DNA of 64,000 nucleotides from Aquabacterium parvum (lineage in GTDB: Bacteria; Pseudomonadota; Gammaproteobacteria; Burkholderiales; Burkholderiaceae_C), in the NCBI RefSeq assembly GCF_001447195.1, contig NZ_LFRI01000386.1, positions 248,001 through 312,000 on the forward strand. Reading direction: 5' to 3'. Below are positions 8,967 through 17,910 of this stretch, one piece after another; the stretch's first letter is position 1; every line of letters starts with the position of its first letter. A model generated the notes under the pieces. That model was not told the DNA's origin. It worked only from the letters and a program-made list of their open reading frames with translations, and ran no database searches. The translations under genes and the position numbers were made by a program.

Positions 8967-10862
8967 TCACGCACTCAGCTGCTCGAGCCTCGTCTGCCGA
9001 AATGCGGCCAGTTTCGCCGCATAGGGGTCCAGGGCGTCCTCTGCCGCCCTCAGAGGCAGGCCCACGACCTGGGCGAATCGCGCAGGCGTGACCTGCCCAT
9101 GTGCCATCAGCTCGTCCACCAAGGCCAGCAAGGCACCTCGATGCCCGTCAAGCATCCGGGTCGCCCGCGCGTGCTCGGATTGCAGCAACGCTTCGATTGG
9201 CGCATTGCTCGCGTCCACATCCGTGCAGAGGTTGTCCTCGCTGTTGACGGACACATCGACGCGACCGATGCGATCGCCGTGCCCCAGGTGGCGGACCAGG
9301 CGGGCCGCTGTTTCGGTGGCCTTGCGCAGATCGCTCTCTGCGCCGCTGGAACTCGAGTCAGCGCCAAACACCAGCAGTTCTGCCGCCCTGCCAGCCAGGC
9401 TGGTGCAGACCGAGTCGAGCAGGTTCTGGCGTGACCAGACCTTGCGGGACATGTAGGCGTTGTAGCCGCCTTCGAAGCTGGCCACATGGATCTTGATTTC
9501 CTGCGGGGCGCGGCCAAAGAGCAAAGCGTGAACCAGGCCATGGCCTGCCTCATGAACGGCCAGCAGGGCGCGAAAGTCCGGGTTGTTGCGCTGGCGCAGG
9601 CGGTTGATCTCGAAAGGGCTCGCAATGGCCTGAGACCGACCGTGCCAATGCGCAATCAGGTTTCGGCTGTCGGCCGTGAGGCCAACGGTGTCGCCGGCGG
9701 TGGCGCCCAGCTCCAGCGCCCACAGCGAGGCTTTCGCCAGGCCGGTGCCCAGGATGGCGTGCAGCGAAGAAAACAGCGGCCTCGTGCCCTGAGCGGGAAA
9801 GACCGCGTTGGCGTAGATCTGCTCGTGCACGCTGGTGTCCACATGGCAATGCAGACCGCAGCGCGTCGCCGTTTCACGCGCGTAACGGCTGCAGACTTGC
9901 TGGATCAGTTGCTCGTAGGCTTGGCGGCTGAGCGAGGGGTAGATCACATGCTCGTTGCCCAGGCGTGCAACCTGCTCGGGCTTGAAGCGTTGGTTGAGCG
10001 CTTGCTTGACGTCGATCACGCTCAGCTTGGTGGTCAAGCCATGGAAGGTGTCTGCATCGCTGTCGCAGTCGTCCACGCTGGTGGCGATGCCCTCGTACAT
10101 TTCGTCGAGGTTGCCGCAGACGAAGATGAGCAACTGGCTGTGATCGGTCTCCCAGCGTTGCTGCCCCGTTTCGCGGAAGGCGCGCAGGCGCTCCTGGATT
10201 TGATCAGGTGTCCAAGCCATGATCTCCATGAGCGACTCATCGAGTTTGAGGTTGCGCCGCAGCTCCTGTGCTTCCCAGCTGTTGAGCTTGAAGCGCCGCT
10301 TGGTGTCGTCGGCATCGGCGCGCTCGGCATCGTAGGCGGCCTCCGCGATGGAGGACTCGATGTCGCCCAACAGGGAGAGGGCAGGCGGCAGCCGGCCATC
10401 GGAGAGCAGGGCCCAGACATCCTGATAGCGCTCGACGCGCACGTCTGCCCGCTTGTTGTCGATGGTGCGAAAGCGTTGGAACTCATCGAGCACCAGGATC
10501 CCGGGTTCGCCCTCGCGCACACCGGATTGCGCCAGCATGCCGGAGATGCTTTGCGAGCCTCGCCAGCTTGCGCCGTTGGAGAAGCCGTCCATCTGCACTT
10601 CGACGAAGCGGTCATAGAAGCCGAGCAACTGCGCCAGTCGACGCACGAGTTGTGTCTTGCCTGTGCCCGTCAGGCCCCAAAGGCAGACGATCACGGGCCG
10701 CGTGACGAGCTCGGGCAGCACGTACCACGCGCGCACCGAATCGATCACGCGGTCGATCACCGCGTCGATGCCGAACAGCTCGGTCTTGAGCTGGGCAGCG
10801 ACCTCTTGCAGTTGCTGGTTTCTTTGCGCGAGCCTGTCGCGCAAGGTGGGGGTGTCATTCAT
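8967..10862 (-). CDS. AAA+ ATPase fused to an FtsH-type M41 zinc peptidase
   Basis: The 631-residue protein has an AAA+ domain with Walker A GLTGTGKTQLV (about 62-72) and Walker B ILVLDEFQRF, and a C-terminal M41 domain with the zinc motif HEAGH at 437-441. GAESDLRKAT matches the FtsH segment that supplies the third zinc ligand, so the peptidase looks intact. Unlike FtsH there are no membrane segments, and the AAA+ part is not FtsH-type. The gene overlaps the upstream small ORF by 8 bp and has AAAGGAT as ribosome binding site. Its place behind rtcBA suggests a soluble stress protease linked to RNA repair; the substrate is unknown. Confidence 0.8.
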   Translation of the reverse strand: MNDTPTLRDRLAQRNQQLQEVAAQLKTELFGIDAVIDRVIDSVRAWYVLPELVTRPVIVCLWGLTGTGKTQLVRRLAQLLGFYDRFVEVQMDGFSNGASWRGSQSISGMLAQSGVREGEPGILVLDEFQRFRTIDNKRADVRVERYQDVWALLSDGRLPPALSLLGDIESSIAEAAYDAERADADDTKRRFKLNSWEAQELRRNLKLDESLMEIMAWTPDQIQERLRAFRETGQQRWETDHSQLLIFVCGNLDEMYEGIATSVDDCDSDADTFHGLTTKLSVIDVKQALNQRFKPEQVARLGNEHVIYPSLSRQAYEQLIQQVCSRYARETATRCGLHCHVDTSVHEQIYANAVFPAQGTRPLFSSLHAILGTGLAKASLWALELGATAGDTVGLTADSRNLIAHWHGRSQAIASPFEINRLRQRNNPDFRALLAVHEAGHGLVHALLFGRAPQEIKIHVASFEGGYNAYMSRKVWSRQNLLDSVCTSLAGRAAELLVFGADSSSSGAESDLRKATETAARLVRHLGHGDRIGRVDVSVNSEDNLCTDVDASNAPIEALLQSEHARATRMLDGHRGALLALVDELMAHGQVTPARFAQVVGLPLRAAEDALDPYAAKLAAFRQTRLEQLSA

Positions 10863-11097
10863 CCCAATCCTTTCGGCGCACCAGCGCTTGCAGCGCCATG
10901 CGATCGGCGCGGCGTTGAGCGCCGCGACTTTGGATGTGCTGACCTGCGCCACGCATGCCACGTTGGCCCAGAGCGCGCGCCACGGGGTCGCGCGCACCGG
11001 GGCTGGCTTCGAGCACCAGCGTCATGGGTTGTTTCTGGCGGCGCAGGGCCTTGACCCGCCCCTCCTGGAGGGCGCGGGAGCGGAGTTGTGCACTCAT
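10855..11097 (-). CDS. Small basic protein coupled to the AAA+/M41 gene
   Basis: An 80-residue, Arg/Lys- and Gln-rich product (starts MSAQLRSRALQEGRVKALRR, ends RRKDWDE) whose last 8 bases overlap the start of the AAA+/M41 gene, which argues for translation. I do not recognise the family. The charge suggests nucleic-acid binding or an adaptor for the protease, but that is speculation. It starts just downstream of a terminator-like hairpin, with GGAA before the ATG. Confidence 0.55.
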   Translation of the reverse strand: MSAQLRSRALQEGRVKALRRQKQPMTLVLEASPGARDPVARALGQRGMRGAGQHIQSRGAQRRADRMALQALVRRKDWDE

Positions 11098-11344
11098 TCG
11101 GTTTCCAAAAAGCAAAAGCCCCGGCTCGATGGCAGCGGGGCTTTGCGAGCCGCGCGGTCTGAGGCCGTATCTGTGAGCAGACACGGTTCAGCCGGGGCTT
11201 GGGAACCGTGTTCAGTCGTGGGTCGATGTGAACAAGGAGGACATAAGGGGGATCTCCGTCAATGCGGGCGCTGTCGTGGGCGCCTTCAGCAGTCGGCGGC
11301 AATGATATGGATGTCCGGGTGAGTTGGCAAGCGGGGTGCGCACC
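11098..11344 (-). ncRNA. Noncoding spacer between rtcA and the small ORF, possible structured RNA
   Basis: This 247-bp spacer lies inside the leftward rtc unit and contains no convincing ORF. It carries several stems: ACACGGTT/AACCGTGT (11181-11188 with 11204-11211), GTTCA/TGAAC (11210-11214 with 11228-11232) and the terminator-like hairpin at 11115-11144. In other bacteria rtc loci are known to neighbour Y-RNA or tRNA-like RNAs, so a small RNA is plausible. I could not fold it into a tRNA-like shape by eye. Confidence 0.35.
11115..11144 (-). terminator. Terminator-like hairpin before the small ORF
   Basis: AAAGCCCC (11115-11122) pairs with GGGGCTTT (11137-11144). On the minus strand the stem is followed by TTTTGCTTTTTGG, as in an intrinsic terminator. 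It would separate rtcBA (and any RNA in the spacer) from the small ORF and AAA+/M41 gene, or allow only partial read-through. Confidence 0.6.
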
Positions 11345-12403
11345 TCAAGTGGCCTCGGGTGCAAAGCGGACCAGCCAGCCTGCACGCCTGTCAGGCTGCT
11401 CGGACACCTCGATCTGGACTGGCAAGAAGCGACGGATCACATCCAGGTTGGTCCAAGCGTGCTCGGTCATCTCGCTGGCCGCATAGGCACCTGGCTTCGC
11501 GCTGGCTTGCACGGCCAAGGCCATCGGCAGCGCCAGCTGATCGGCCAGGTGAGGGCCCACAGGCGCCTGGCTTGCCATGTAGGCGGCCACTTCCTTGGCC
11601 AGGAGCCTGGCCACCTTTTCAGAGGTGACCTCCTTTTCGCCGAAGCTGGTGAACACTTCGGTCACGTGCTCATGTTCCAGCGTGGCCATGAGCGCGTTGC
11701 CGGGGCCTTCGTTCTGACGCGACGGCATGACGCGCAACTGCGCTGCGGTCCAGCCCAGCGTGCGCCCCAAGGTGTCGAGCTCACGGTCCGCAATGCGCAG
11801 AGACAAGCCTGGCACCAGGCATTCGCCAAAGGCTGACCGGTGCGCGCCACGCTCCAGCAGATCGAAGGGTGACAGGCCTTCGCGCGCGGGGCTGATGACC
11901 AGCTCGACCTCGCCTCCACCTGCAGGGTAGAAACCCATGCGCAGCAGTTGGCCCTCCACCTTCACACCCATGCGTGCCAACAGGGGCGCAAAGGCCCGCT
12001 CGATGAAGTGCCAGGTCGGCGCCATCGGGTTGTGCGTGCCGCCAGACAGCTTCAACACGCTTGGTGCCTGGGTCAGCATCAATGCAGGCAGAACTGTTTG
12101 AAAAACCAGCATGCAGCTGCCAGCTGTGCCAATGGCAAAGCGGTGTTCGCCCGCCCGTGTGGCGCCCGGCACGAAGCGCAAAGAAGTCGAGCCCAGTTCG
12201 GCGCCGTCAACCGTTGCGCCACAGATGGCTTGGGCAGCCTGCACGCAAACGAGGTGCTGGCGCATCAAGCCTGGCTTGGGGCGTTTGGCCCGAATCTGGC
12301 TGATGTGCACCGGCTTGCCCGTGCACATGGACAGAGACAAGGCCGTGCGCAGGATCTGACCCCCGCCTTCGCCTTGTGAGCCGTCGATGTCAATTGCGTT
12401 CAT
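11345..12403 (-). CDS. rtcA: RNA 3'-terminal phosphate cyclase
   Basis: The 352-residue enzyme converts RNA 3'-phosphates to 2',3'-cyclic phosphates with ATP. It has the N-terminal family signature DGSQGEGGGQILRTALSLS and, near the C-terminus, EHAWTN followed by RRFLPVQ, where the His corresponds to the adenylated nucleophile of E. coli RtcA. The ATG at 12403 is preceded by GGAGGAG; an in-frame start at 12421 is less likely. It lies 81 bp behind rtcB in the same operon. Confidence 0.97.
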   Translation of the reverse strand: MNAIDIDGSQGEGGGQILRTALSLSMCTGKPVHISQIRAKRPKPGLMRQHLVCVQAAQAICGATVDGAELGSTSLRFVPGATRAGEHRFAIGTAGSCMLVFQTVLPALMLTQAPSVLKLSGGTHNPMAPTWHFIERAFAPLLARMGVKVEGQLLRMGFYPAGGGEVELVISPAREGLSPFDLLERGAHRSAFGECLVPGLSLRIADRELDTLGRTLGWTAAQLRVMPSRQNEGPGNALMATLEHEHVTEVFTSFGEKEVTSEKVARLLAKEVAAYMASQAPVGPHLADQLALPMALAVQASAKPGAYAASEMTEHAWTNLDVIRRFLPVQIEVSEQPDRRAGWLVRFAPEAT

Positions 12404-12484
12404 TTTTCTTCTCCTCCACATGGATCGCGCGCGGCCGTGAGCGTCATGCCCACGGGCCGCGCGTTGTCAGGTGTCAGGGGCGGT

Positions 12485-13705
12485 CTACCCTTTGACGCAC
12501 AGCACCTGCTTGAGGGTGTAAACCACCTCCACCAGGTCCTTTTGCGCTGCCATCACGGCGTCGATGTCCTTGTAGGCCATCGGGATCTCGTCGATCACGG
12601 CTTCGTCCTTGCGGCACTCCACGCCTTCGGTTGCCTTGACCTGATCGTCTACCGTGAACATCTTCTTGGCCTTGGTGCGGCTCATCACGCGGCCTGCGCC
12701 ATGGCTGCAGCTCTCGAAGCTTTCCGGGTTACCCAGGCCGCGCACGATGTAGCTGCGCGCGCCCATGCTCCCCGGGATGATCCCCAGCTCGCCCTTCTTG
12801 GCGCTCACCGCACCCTTGCGGGTCACGAAGACTTCTTCACCGAAGTGCGTTTCCTTCTGCACGTAGTTGTGGTGACAGTTCACAGCCTCCACGTGGGCCT
12901 CGAATGGCTTGGTGATGACCTTGCGCACGGTGGCGACGAGGTTCCTCATCATCACCTCGCGGTTGAGCCTGGCGAACTTCTGTGCCCAGCTCACGCCGCG
13001 CACATAGTCACCGAAGTACTGGGCACCTTCCTCGAAGTAAGCCAGGTCCTTGTCGGGCAGGTTGCGTTGATGCTGCTCTGCGTCCTTCTTGGCCAGCTCG
13101 ATGAAGGTCGTGCCGATGGCGTTGCCCACGCCGCGCGAACCTGAGTGCAGCATGAACCACACGGCGCCAGCCTCGTCCAGGCAGACTTCGATGAAGTGGT
13201 TGCCCGTGCCGAGGGTTCCCAGGTGCTTGCGGTTGTTGGTGTTGCGCAGGCGAGGGTACTTCTCGCAGATGGCTTCGAACTCATCGACCAGCGTGGCCCA
13301 GGCCTGGTCCACCAGTTCCGGCGGGTTCTCCCAGCTGCCGTGGTCGCGTCCGCGCTGCCTGATGGGCGTCATGCCGTGCGGAACGGCTTTCTCGATGGCG
13401 GCGCGCAGCGGGCCCAGGTTGTCGGGCAGGTCCTCGGCGCGCAGCGTGGTCTTGCAGGCCATCATCCCGCAGCCGATGTCCACCCCCACTGCGGCAGGGA
13501 TGATGGCCTTGATGGTCGGGATCACCGAGCCCACCGTCGCGCCGATGCCGAGGTGAACGTCCGGCATGGCAGCGATGTGTTTGAACACGATGGGCAGGCG
13601 GGCTGCGTTGGCCAGTTGGCGGCGTGCGTCGTCCTCCACGGGGACGCCTCGGGTCCACATCTTGATGGGCAGAGCGCCTTCTGGCTGTTCGACGTTGTGG
13701 TTCAT
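12485..13705 (-). CDS. rtcB: RNA-splicing ligase RtcB
   Basis: The 406-residue ligase joins RNA 2',3'-cyclic phosphate or 3'-phosphate ends to 5'-OH ends through a GMP-histidine intermediate with Mn2+. Visible motifs are GVDIGCGMMA with the metal-binding Cys, HHNYV with metal-binding His, and SHGAGR with the His that is guanylylated in the family. It is the first gene after a sigma54 promoter and precedes rtcA, the standard RtcR-controlled arrangement. Confidence 0.97.
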   Translation of the reverse strand: MNHNVEQPEGALPIKMWTRGVPVEDDARRQLANAARLPIVFKHIAAMPDVHLGIGATVGSVIPTIKAIIPAAVGVDIGCGMMACKTTLRAEDLPDNLGPLRAAIEKAVPHGMTPIRQRGRDHGSWENPPELVDQAWATLVDEFEAICEKYPRLRNTNNRKHLGTLGTGNHFIEVCLDEAGAVWFMLHSGSRGVGNAIGTTFIELAKKDAEQHQRNLPDKDLAYFEEGAQYFGDYVRGVSWAQKFARLNREVMMRNLVATVRKVITKPFEAHVEAVNCHHNYVQKETHFGEEVFVTRKGAVSAKKGELGIIPGSMGARSYIVRGLGNPESFESCSHGAGRVMSRTKAKKMFTVDDQVKATEGVECRKDEAVIDEIPMAYKDIDAVMAAQKDLVEVVYTLKQVLCVKG

Positions 13706-13754
13706 GGTGTTCTCACCTTTTGATCAATGGTTTGTTCTGTGCAGCTTCTCCAAC

Positions 13755-13769
13755 GCAATGCATGTGCCA
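13755..13769 (-). promoter_or_regulatory. Sigma54 promoter of rtcBA
   Basis: The minus strand reads TGGCAC-N5-TTGC (13769 to 13755), a perfect -24/-12 element, about 50 bp before the rtcB start and correctly oriented. RtcR, encoded divergently, is a sigma54-dependent activator, so promoter and activator match. RtcR upstream sites should lie between about 13790 and 13911. Confidence 0.9.
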
Positions 13770-13911
13770 GCTCGCATGAAGGCGCCGGTTGTTTTTTCAT
13801 CTCATTGATTCACAAAGGTTTTTCGAGGTTTTTGGTGATCCTGTCTGCGATCAGGTTGTTGCGATGTTGCTCATAAAATAGATCAATGGATAAAAAATTA
13901 TCTGAGCAGAT

Positions 13912-15522
13912 ATGACTAAAAAGACGGTCGTCATCGGGTTCCTGGGGTCGCAGCTGGATGCGGGGCAAGGCGCGGGGCGCTGGGAAAAGTGGCGCCCCAC
14001 GGTGTCCTTGGGGCAGCACGAGGACAAGCTGATCCATCGCATCGAATTGCTTCACTCCCCGCAGCACAAGCGCCTGGCCGAACGCGTGAAGGAAGACCTC
14101 GGCTCGGTGTCCCCCGATACCGAGGTCCAACTGATCGAGATGGCGCTGGTTGACCCATGGGACTTCGGCGAGGTGTACGCCGCCTTGTACGACTGGGTGA
14201 AGGCCTATCCCTTCAAGCCCGGGCAGGAGCAGTATTGGGCGCACATCACGACCGGGACCCATGTGGTGCAGATCTGCATGTTCTTGTTGGTGGAGGCCGG
14301 TTTCATCCCCGGTGTGCTGTTGCAGACGTCGCCCCCGCGAAAACAGACCCACGAGAACCCGGGCACCTTGACGCTGATCGACCTCGATCTCTCGCGATAT
14401 GACGTCCTGGCTCAACGTTTCGAGCAAGAGCACCGCGATGCGCAGGCCTTCCTCAAAAGCGGCATCCCCACGCGCAACAAGCGCTTCAACGCCCTGATCG
14501 ACGAGATCGAGCGCGTGGCAGTGCGGTCCACCGCGCCCATTTTGCTGACCGGGCCCACCGGCGCCGGCAAGTCGCACCTGGCGCGGCGCATGTATGAACT
14601 GAAGAGGGCGCGCCACCAGGTCCAGGGTCCCTTCGTGGAAGTGAACTGCGCCACCTTGAAAGGAGATGGCGCTGCCTCGACGCTCTTCGGGCACAAGAAG
14701 GGCGCGTTCACTGGCGCCGTGATCGATCGATCCGGATTGCTGCGCACCGCCCACGAAGGCGTATTGTTCCTGGATGAAATCGGTGAGCTGGGGATGGATG
14801 AGCAGGCCATGCTGCTCAAAGCCGTCGAGGAAAAGCGCTACTATCCGGTGGGCAGCGACAAGGAGGTCGCCAGCGACTTTCAGTTGATCGCGGGCACCAA
14901 CCGTGACCTGCGGCTGGATGTGGCAGCTGGCCGCTTCCGCGAAGACTTGTACGCCCGTGTGAACATCTGGTCATACGAGCTGCCAGGCTTGTCTGGCCGC
15001 ACCGAAGACATCGAACCCAATGTGGACCACCTGCTGGCCAAGAGCGGTGCGGAGGTAGGGCGCGCGGTTCGCTTCAACGCCGAAGCGAAAGCCATGTACA
15101 TGCGCTTTGCGCAATCTTCCGAGGCGGCCTGGCTTGGCAACTTCCGTGACCTCACGGCAAGTGTCACGCGCATGGCCACGTTGGCCGAGGGGGGGCGCAT
15201 CACCACCGATCTGGTGGCCGCTGAGCTGCAGCGCTTGCGGTGGATGTGGCATCGCGCTGGTTCGGGCCGAGATGCCAGCGCAGACGTGGTGGACCTCGGG
15301 CAGTGGATCGAGTCCGAATCTCTGGCCGAGATGGACCTGTTTGACCGACTGCAGCTCCAGGCTGTGGTGGGTGTGTGCCTGAGCGCGAAAAGCCTGTCGG
15401 ACGCGGGGCGGCGCTTGTTTGATCGATCGCGTGAGCAGCGCTCGGCTGTGAATGACGCCGACAGGTTGCGCAAGTACCTGGCCAGGTTTGGCTTGAGTTG
15501 GCAGGCCTTGGTCAAGGCTTGA
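13912..15522 (+). CDS. rtcR: Sigma54-dependent activator of the rtc operon
   Basis: The 536-residue protein has an N-terminal CARF-like sensor domain (about 1-180; KTVVIGFLGSQLD) and a central AAA+ domain with Walker A GPTGAGKS (about 213-220), the sigma54-contact loop GAFTGAV and Walker B VLFLDEIGE. Family members unlock the rtcBA promoter on RNA damage, with the CARF part proposed to sense an RNA end or tRNA fragment. The C-terminal part should bind DNA. It is divergent from rtcB, from which 206 bp separate it; the region before its ATG (13860-13911) is AT-rich. Confidence 0.95.
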   Translation: MTKKTVVIGFLGSQLDAGQGAGRWEKWRPTVSLGQHEDKLIHRIELLHSPQHKRLAERVKEDLGSVSPDTEVQLIEMALVDPWDFGEVYAALYDWVKAYPFKPGQEQYWAHITTGTHVVQICMFLLVEAGFIPGVLLQTSPPRKQTHENPGTLTLIDLDLSRYDVLAQRFEQEHRDAQAFLKSGIPTRNKRFNALIDEIERVAVRSTAPILLTGPTGAGKSHLARRMYELKRARHQVQGPFVEVNCATLKGDGAASTLFGHKKGAFTGAVIDRSGLLRTAHEGVLFLDEIGELGMDEQAMLLKAVEEKRYYPVGSDKEVASDFQLIAGTNRDLRLDVAAGRFREDLYARVNIWSYELPGLSGRTEDIEPNVDHLLAKSGAEVGRAVRFNAEAKAMYMRFAQSSEAAWLGNFRDLTASVTRMATLAEGGRITTDLVAAELQRLRWMWHRAGSGRDASADVVDLGQWIESESLAEMDLFDRLQLQAVVGVCLSAKSLSDAGRRLFDRSREQRSAVNDADRLRKYLARFGLSWQALVKA

Positions 15523-15881
15523 GTCGGGTGTGATGAAAGGCGCTCGCCTGCTCCATGTGGCGGCGTCATCGTCAGTCGTTGTATTGTTGGCGAATTGGGT
15601 GGTTGGACGCAGCGTGGCTTGCGTTGCCCTGCGGCTGCGGGAAACAATTGCCCGGTCAGCCTCGCATCGGTCAGCCGTCCGACCCCTCGCTTTCATCGCC
15701 TCAACAAGGGCTGTCAAGCCGCAGTGGCACAAGGCCTGCTCGGTGCGCAGCGATCGCCAGACGGGCTGTGCCGACGACACAAGCCGCTTTGCGCACGAGT
15801 TCCATTCACACCCTGGTCAGGTGTTCACAAGCCCATTCTGAGCGGTCACCAAGTCACCAACTGGCCCGATAGTACGTTTCC
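15523..15881. other. Intergenic stretch with no convincing gene; one weak sigma54-like element
   Basis: Short overlapping ORFs here have composition unlike the neighbouring genes and no ribosome binding sites, so I call none. TGGCAC-N5-CTGC at 15725-15739 on the plus strand is one mismatch from a sigma54 promoter and points at the gene starting at 15882. Nothing else is evident. Confidence 0.4.
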
Positions 15882-16205
15882 ATGCCGACACAGATCTTTT
15901 ACGACACCGCAGAACCCCGGCGCTTGACGCAGGCGCGGGTCATCAACCATTTGATGCGCCGCCGCGCCATGCGGTTTTGCAGGCTGTCGAAAGTGGTGAA
16001 CCCAATGGCTTCGCTCGACGGACGCAACAGCAGCCCTCACCCCGTCGCCAAGGGCGTGTCGGACCTCAAGGGGCGGATCCTGGGGCTGACACGTCCCGCA
16101 GCGACGGCGCATGCCGCCGGCGGGCTGTGGCTGCATGGCGCGGAGCTGATGGCTGAGTCTGATCAGTGGGGTCCTGGTGGCTTGTGGATGGTGGGGGCGG
16201 CTTGA
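15882..16205 (+). CDS. Hypothetical protein translationally coupled to the VF530-like gene
   Basis: A 107-residue ORF (starts [17 protein letters not shown]) whose TGA overlaps the ATG of the next gene. The first half is basic, with no predicted membrane segment and no domain I recognise. There is no clear ribosome binding site. The coupling supports translation, but coding status remains uncertain. Confidence 0.45.
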   Translation: MPTQIFYDTAEPRRLTQARVINHLMRRRAMRFCRLSKVVNPMASLDGRNSSPHPVAKGVSDLKGRILGLTRPAATAHAAGGLWLHGAELMAESDQWGPGGLWMVGAA

Positions 16206-16435
16206 TGGCACCACAGCAAAACGACCCTTTGCACGGTGCGACCTTGCAGCACATCGTTGAATGCCTGGTGGACTACCATGGCTGGGATGGCTTGGGCCGG
16301 CTGATCCCCATCCGCTGTTTCACGCACGACCCCAGTGTGTCGTCGAGCCTGAAGTTCCTGCGCAAGACACCTTGGGCGCGTGAGAAGGTCGAGGCGCTGT
16401 ACGTGCACACCTGGCGGCGTTCAAGAGGCCTTTGA
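16205..16435 (+). CDS. VF530-family DNA-binding protein (DUF2132)
   Basis: A 76-residue protein with the family pattern [15 protein letters not shown], then [16 protein letters not shown]-like ending (here [18 protein letters not shown]). VF530 proteins are small helical proteins classed as DNA-binding from a Vibrio structure; the cellular role is unclear. I start at the ATG at 16205 overlapping the previous stop. The gene ends 10 bp before the SulP transporter, so it may share its transcript. Confidence 0.88.
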   Translation: MAPQQNDPLHGATLQHIVECLVDYHGWDGLGRLIPIRCFTHDPSVSSSLKFLRKTPWAREKVEALYVHTWRRSRGL

Positions 16436-16445
16436 AGTCTGATCC

Positions 16446-17897
16446 ATGAGCGCTGCTTCGATCCGCCGCGACGTGCTCGCGGGCATCACGACGTCTTTTG
16501 CCCTGGTGCCCGAATGCATCGCCTTCGCGCTGGTGGCCCAGCTCAACCCGTTGATGGGCCTGTATGGCGCCTTCATCGTCTGCACGATCACGGCCTTGTT
16601 CGGAGGACGGCCGGGCATGGTCTCGGGCGCAGCGGGCTCGATGGCGGTGGTCATCGTGGCCCTGGTGGTGCAGCACGGCGTGCAGCACCTGCTGGCCACC
16701 GTGCTGCTCAGCGGCCTGATCATGGTGTTGTTCGGAGCCCTGCGTCTGGGCAAGCTGGTGCGCATGGTGCCCCACCCGGTGATGCTGGGCTTCGTCAACG
16801 GCCTGGCCATCGTGATCGCGCTGGCGCAGCTGGAGCATTTTCAGGCCGATGGCCATTGGTTGCAGGGTGATGCGTTGTGGCTCATGGCGGGCCTGGTGGC
16901 CCTGACGATGGCCGTGACCTACCTGGTGCCTCGGCTCACCCGAGCCGTGCCGCCTGCGCTCGTGGCCATCCTGGGCGTCGGCCTGTTGACCTGGGGCTTG
17001 AGCCTGCCCACCCGCACCCTGGGCGACATGGCCCACATCGTGGGCGGCTGGCCCACGCTGGCCTGGCCGCAGGTGACATGGAGCCTCGACACGCTCCGGG
17101 TCATCGCGCCTTATGCCGTGCTGATGGCCATGGTCGGCCTGCTGGAGACCTTGCTGACCCTCAACCTCACCGACGAGATCACCCAGAGCCGAGGCCGCAC
17201 CAACCGCGAGTGCGTGGCTTTGGGCGCGGCCAACATCGCTTCCGGCCTGGCCGGTGGCATGGGGGGCTGCGCCATGATCGGCCAGACCATGATCAACCTG
17301 AACTCGGGCGGGCGAGGGCGCCTGTCGGGCGTGGTGGCGGGGGTGATGGTGCTGATGTTCGTGCTGTGGCTGTCGCCGCTGATCGAGCAGATCCCGCTGG
17401 CCGCGCTGGTGGGCGTGATGTTCGTGGTGGCGCAACAGACCTTCGCCTGGGGCTCGCTGCAGGTGATCGGCAAGGTGCCGCGCCAGGACGTTTTCCTCAT
17501 CGCGCTGGTCACGGTGGTGACGGTGTTCACCGACCTCGCTGCGGCGGTGCTTTGCGGGGTCGTGATCTCGGCCTTGCACTTCGCGTGGCAGCACGCGCGG
17601 GAGCTGCGCGCCGAGGGGGTGGATCAGCCCGATGGTTCGCGAACCTACCGCTTGCATGGGACCCTGTTTTTTGCCTCCACCACGGCCTTCCTCGATGCGT
17701 TCAAGGTGGCCGATGACCCCGCCCAGGTGACGCTGGACGCGCAGCACCTGAGCTTCGTCGACTACTCGGCCATCGAGGCGCTGCACACCTTGCGCCAGCG
17801 CTACGAGCGCGCGGGCAAGCACCTGCGGGTGGTGCACCTGTCGCCGCGTTGCAAGCAGTTGCTCAGGCGGGCCGGTTCGGTGGGGTCGACGGATTGA
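16446..17897 (+). CDS. SulP-family inorganic anion transporter with STAS domain
   Basis: The 483-residue protein has the SulP membrane core from the start (DVLAGITTSFALVPECIAFA), about 10-12 hydrophobic segments to about residue 390, and a C-terminal STAS domain (about 395-480; VTLDAQHLSFVDYSAIEAL). SulP proteins carry sulfate, bicarbonate or related anions; specificity cannot be read from sequence. It has the canonical architecture but is somewhat shorter than many members. Confidence 0.92.
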   Translation: MSAASIRRDVLAGITTSFALVPECIAFALVAQLNPLMGLYGAFIVCTITALFGGRPGMVSGAAGSMAVVIVALVVQHGVQHLLATVLLSGLIMVLFGALRLGKLVRMVPHPVMLGFVNGLAIVIALAQLEHFQADGHWLQGDALWLMAGLVALTMAVTYLVPRLTRAVPPALVAILGVGLLTWGLSLPTRTLGDMAHIVGGWPTLAWPQVTWSLDTLRVIAPYAVLMAMVGLLETLLTLNLTDEITQSRGRTNRECVALGAANIASGLAGGMGGCAMIGQTMINLNSGGRGRLSGVVAGVMVLMFVLWLSPLIEQIPLAALVGVMFVVAQQTFAWGSLQVIGKVPRQDVFLIALVTVVTVFTDLAAAVLCGVVISALHFAWQHARELRAEGVDQPDGSRTYRLHGTLFFASTTAFLDAFKVADDPAQVTLDAQHLSFVDYSAIEALHTLRQRYERAGKHLRVVHLSPRCKQLLRRAGSVGSTD

Positions 17898-17910
17898 GCG
17901 AGGTGGCGGT

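Noticed and set aside
15530-15927. Three overlapping plus-strand ORFs behind rtcR
   Set aside because: They lie in different frames over the same bases, have no ribosome binding sites and no recognisable protein features.
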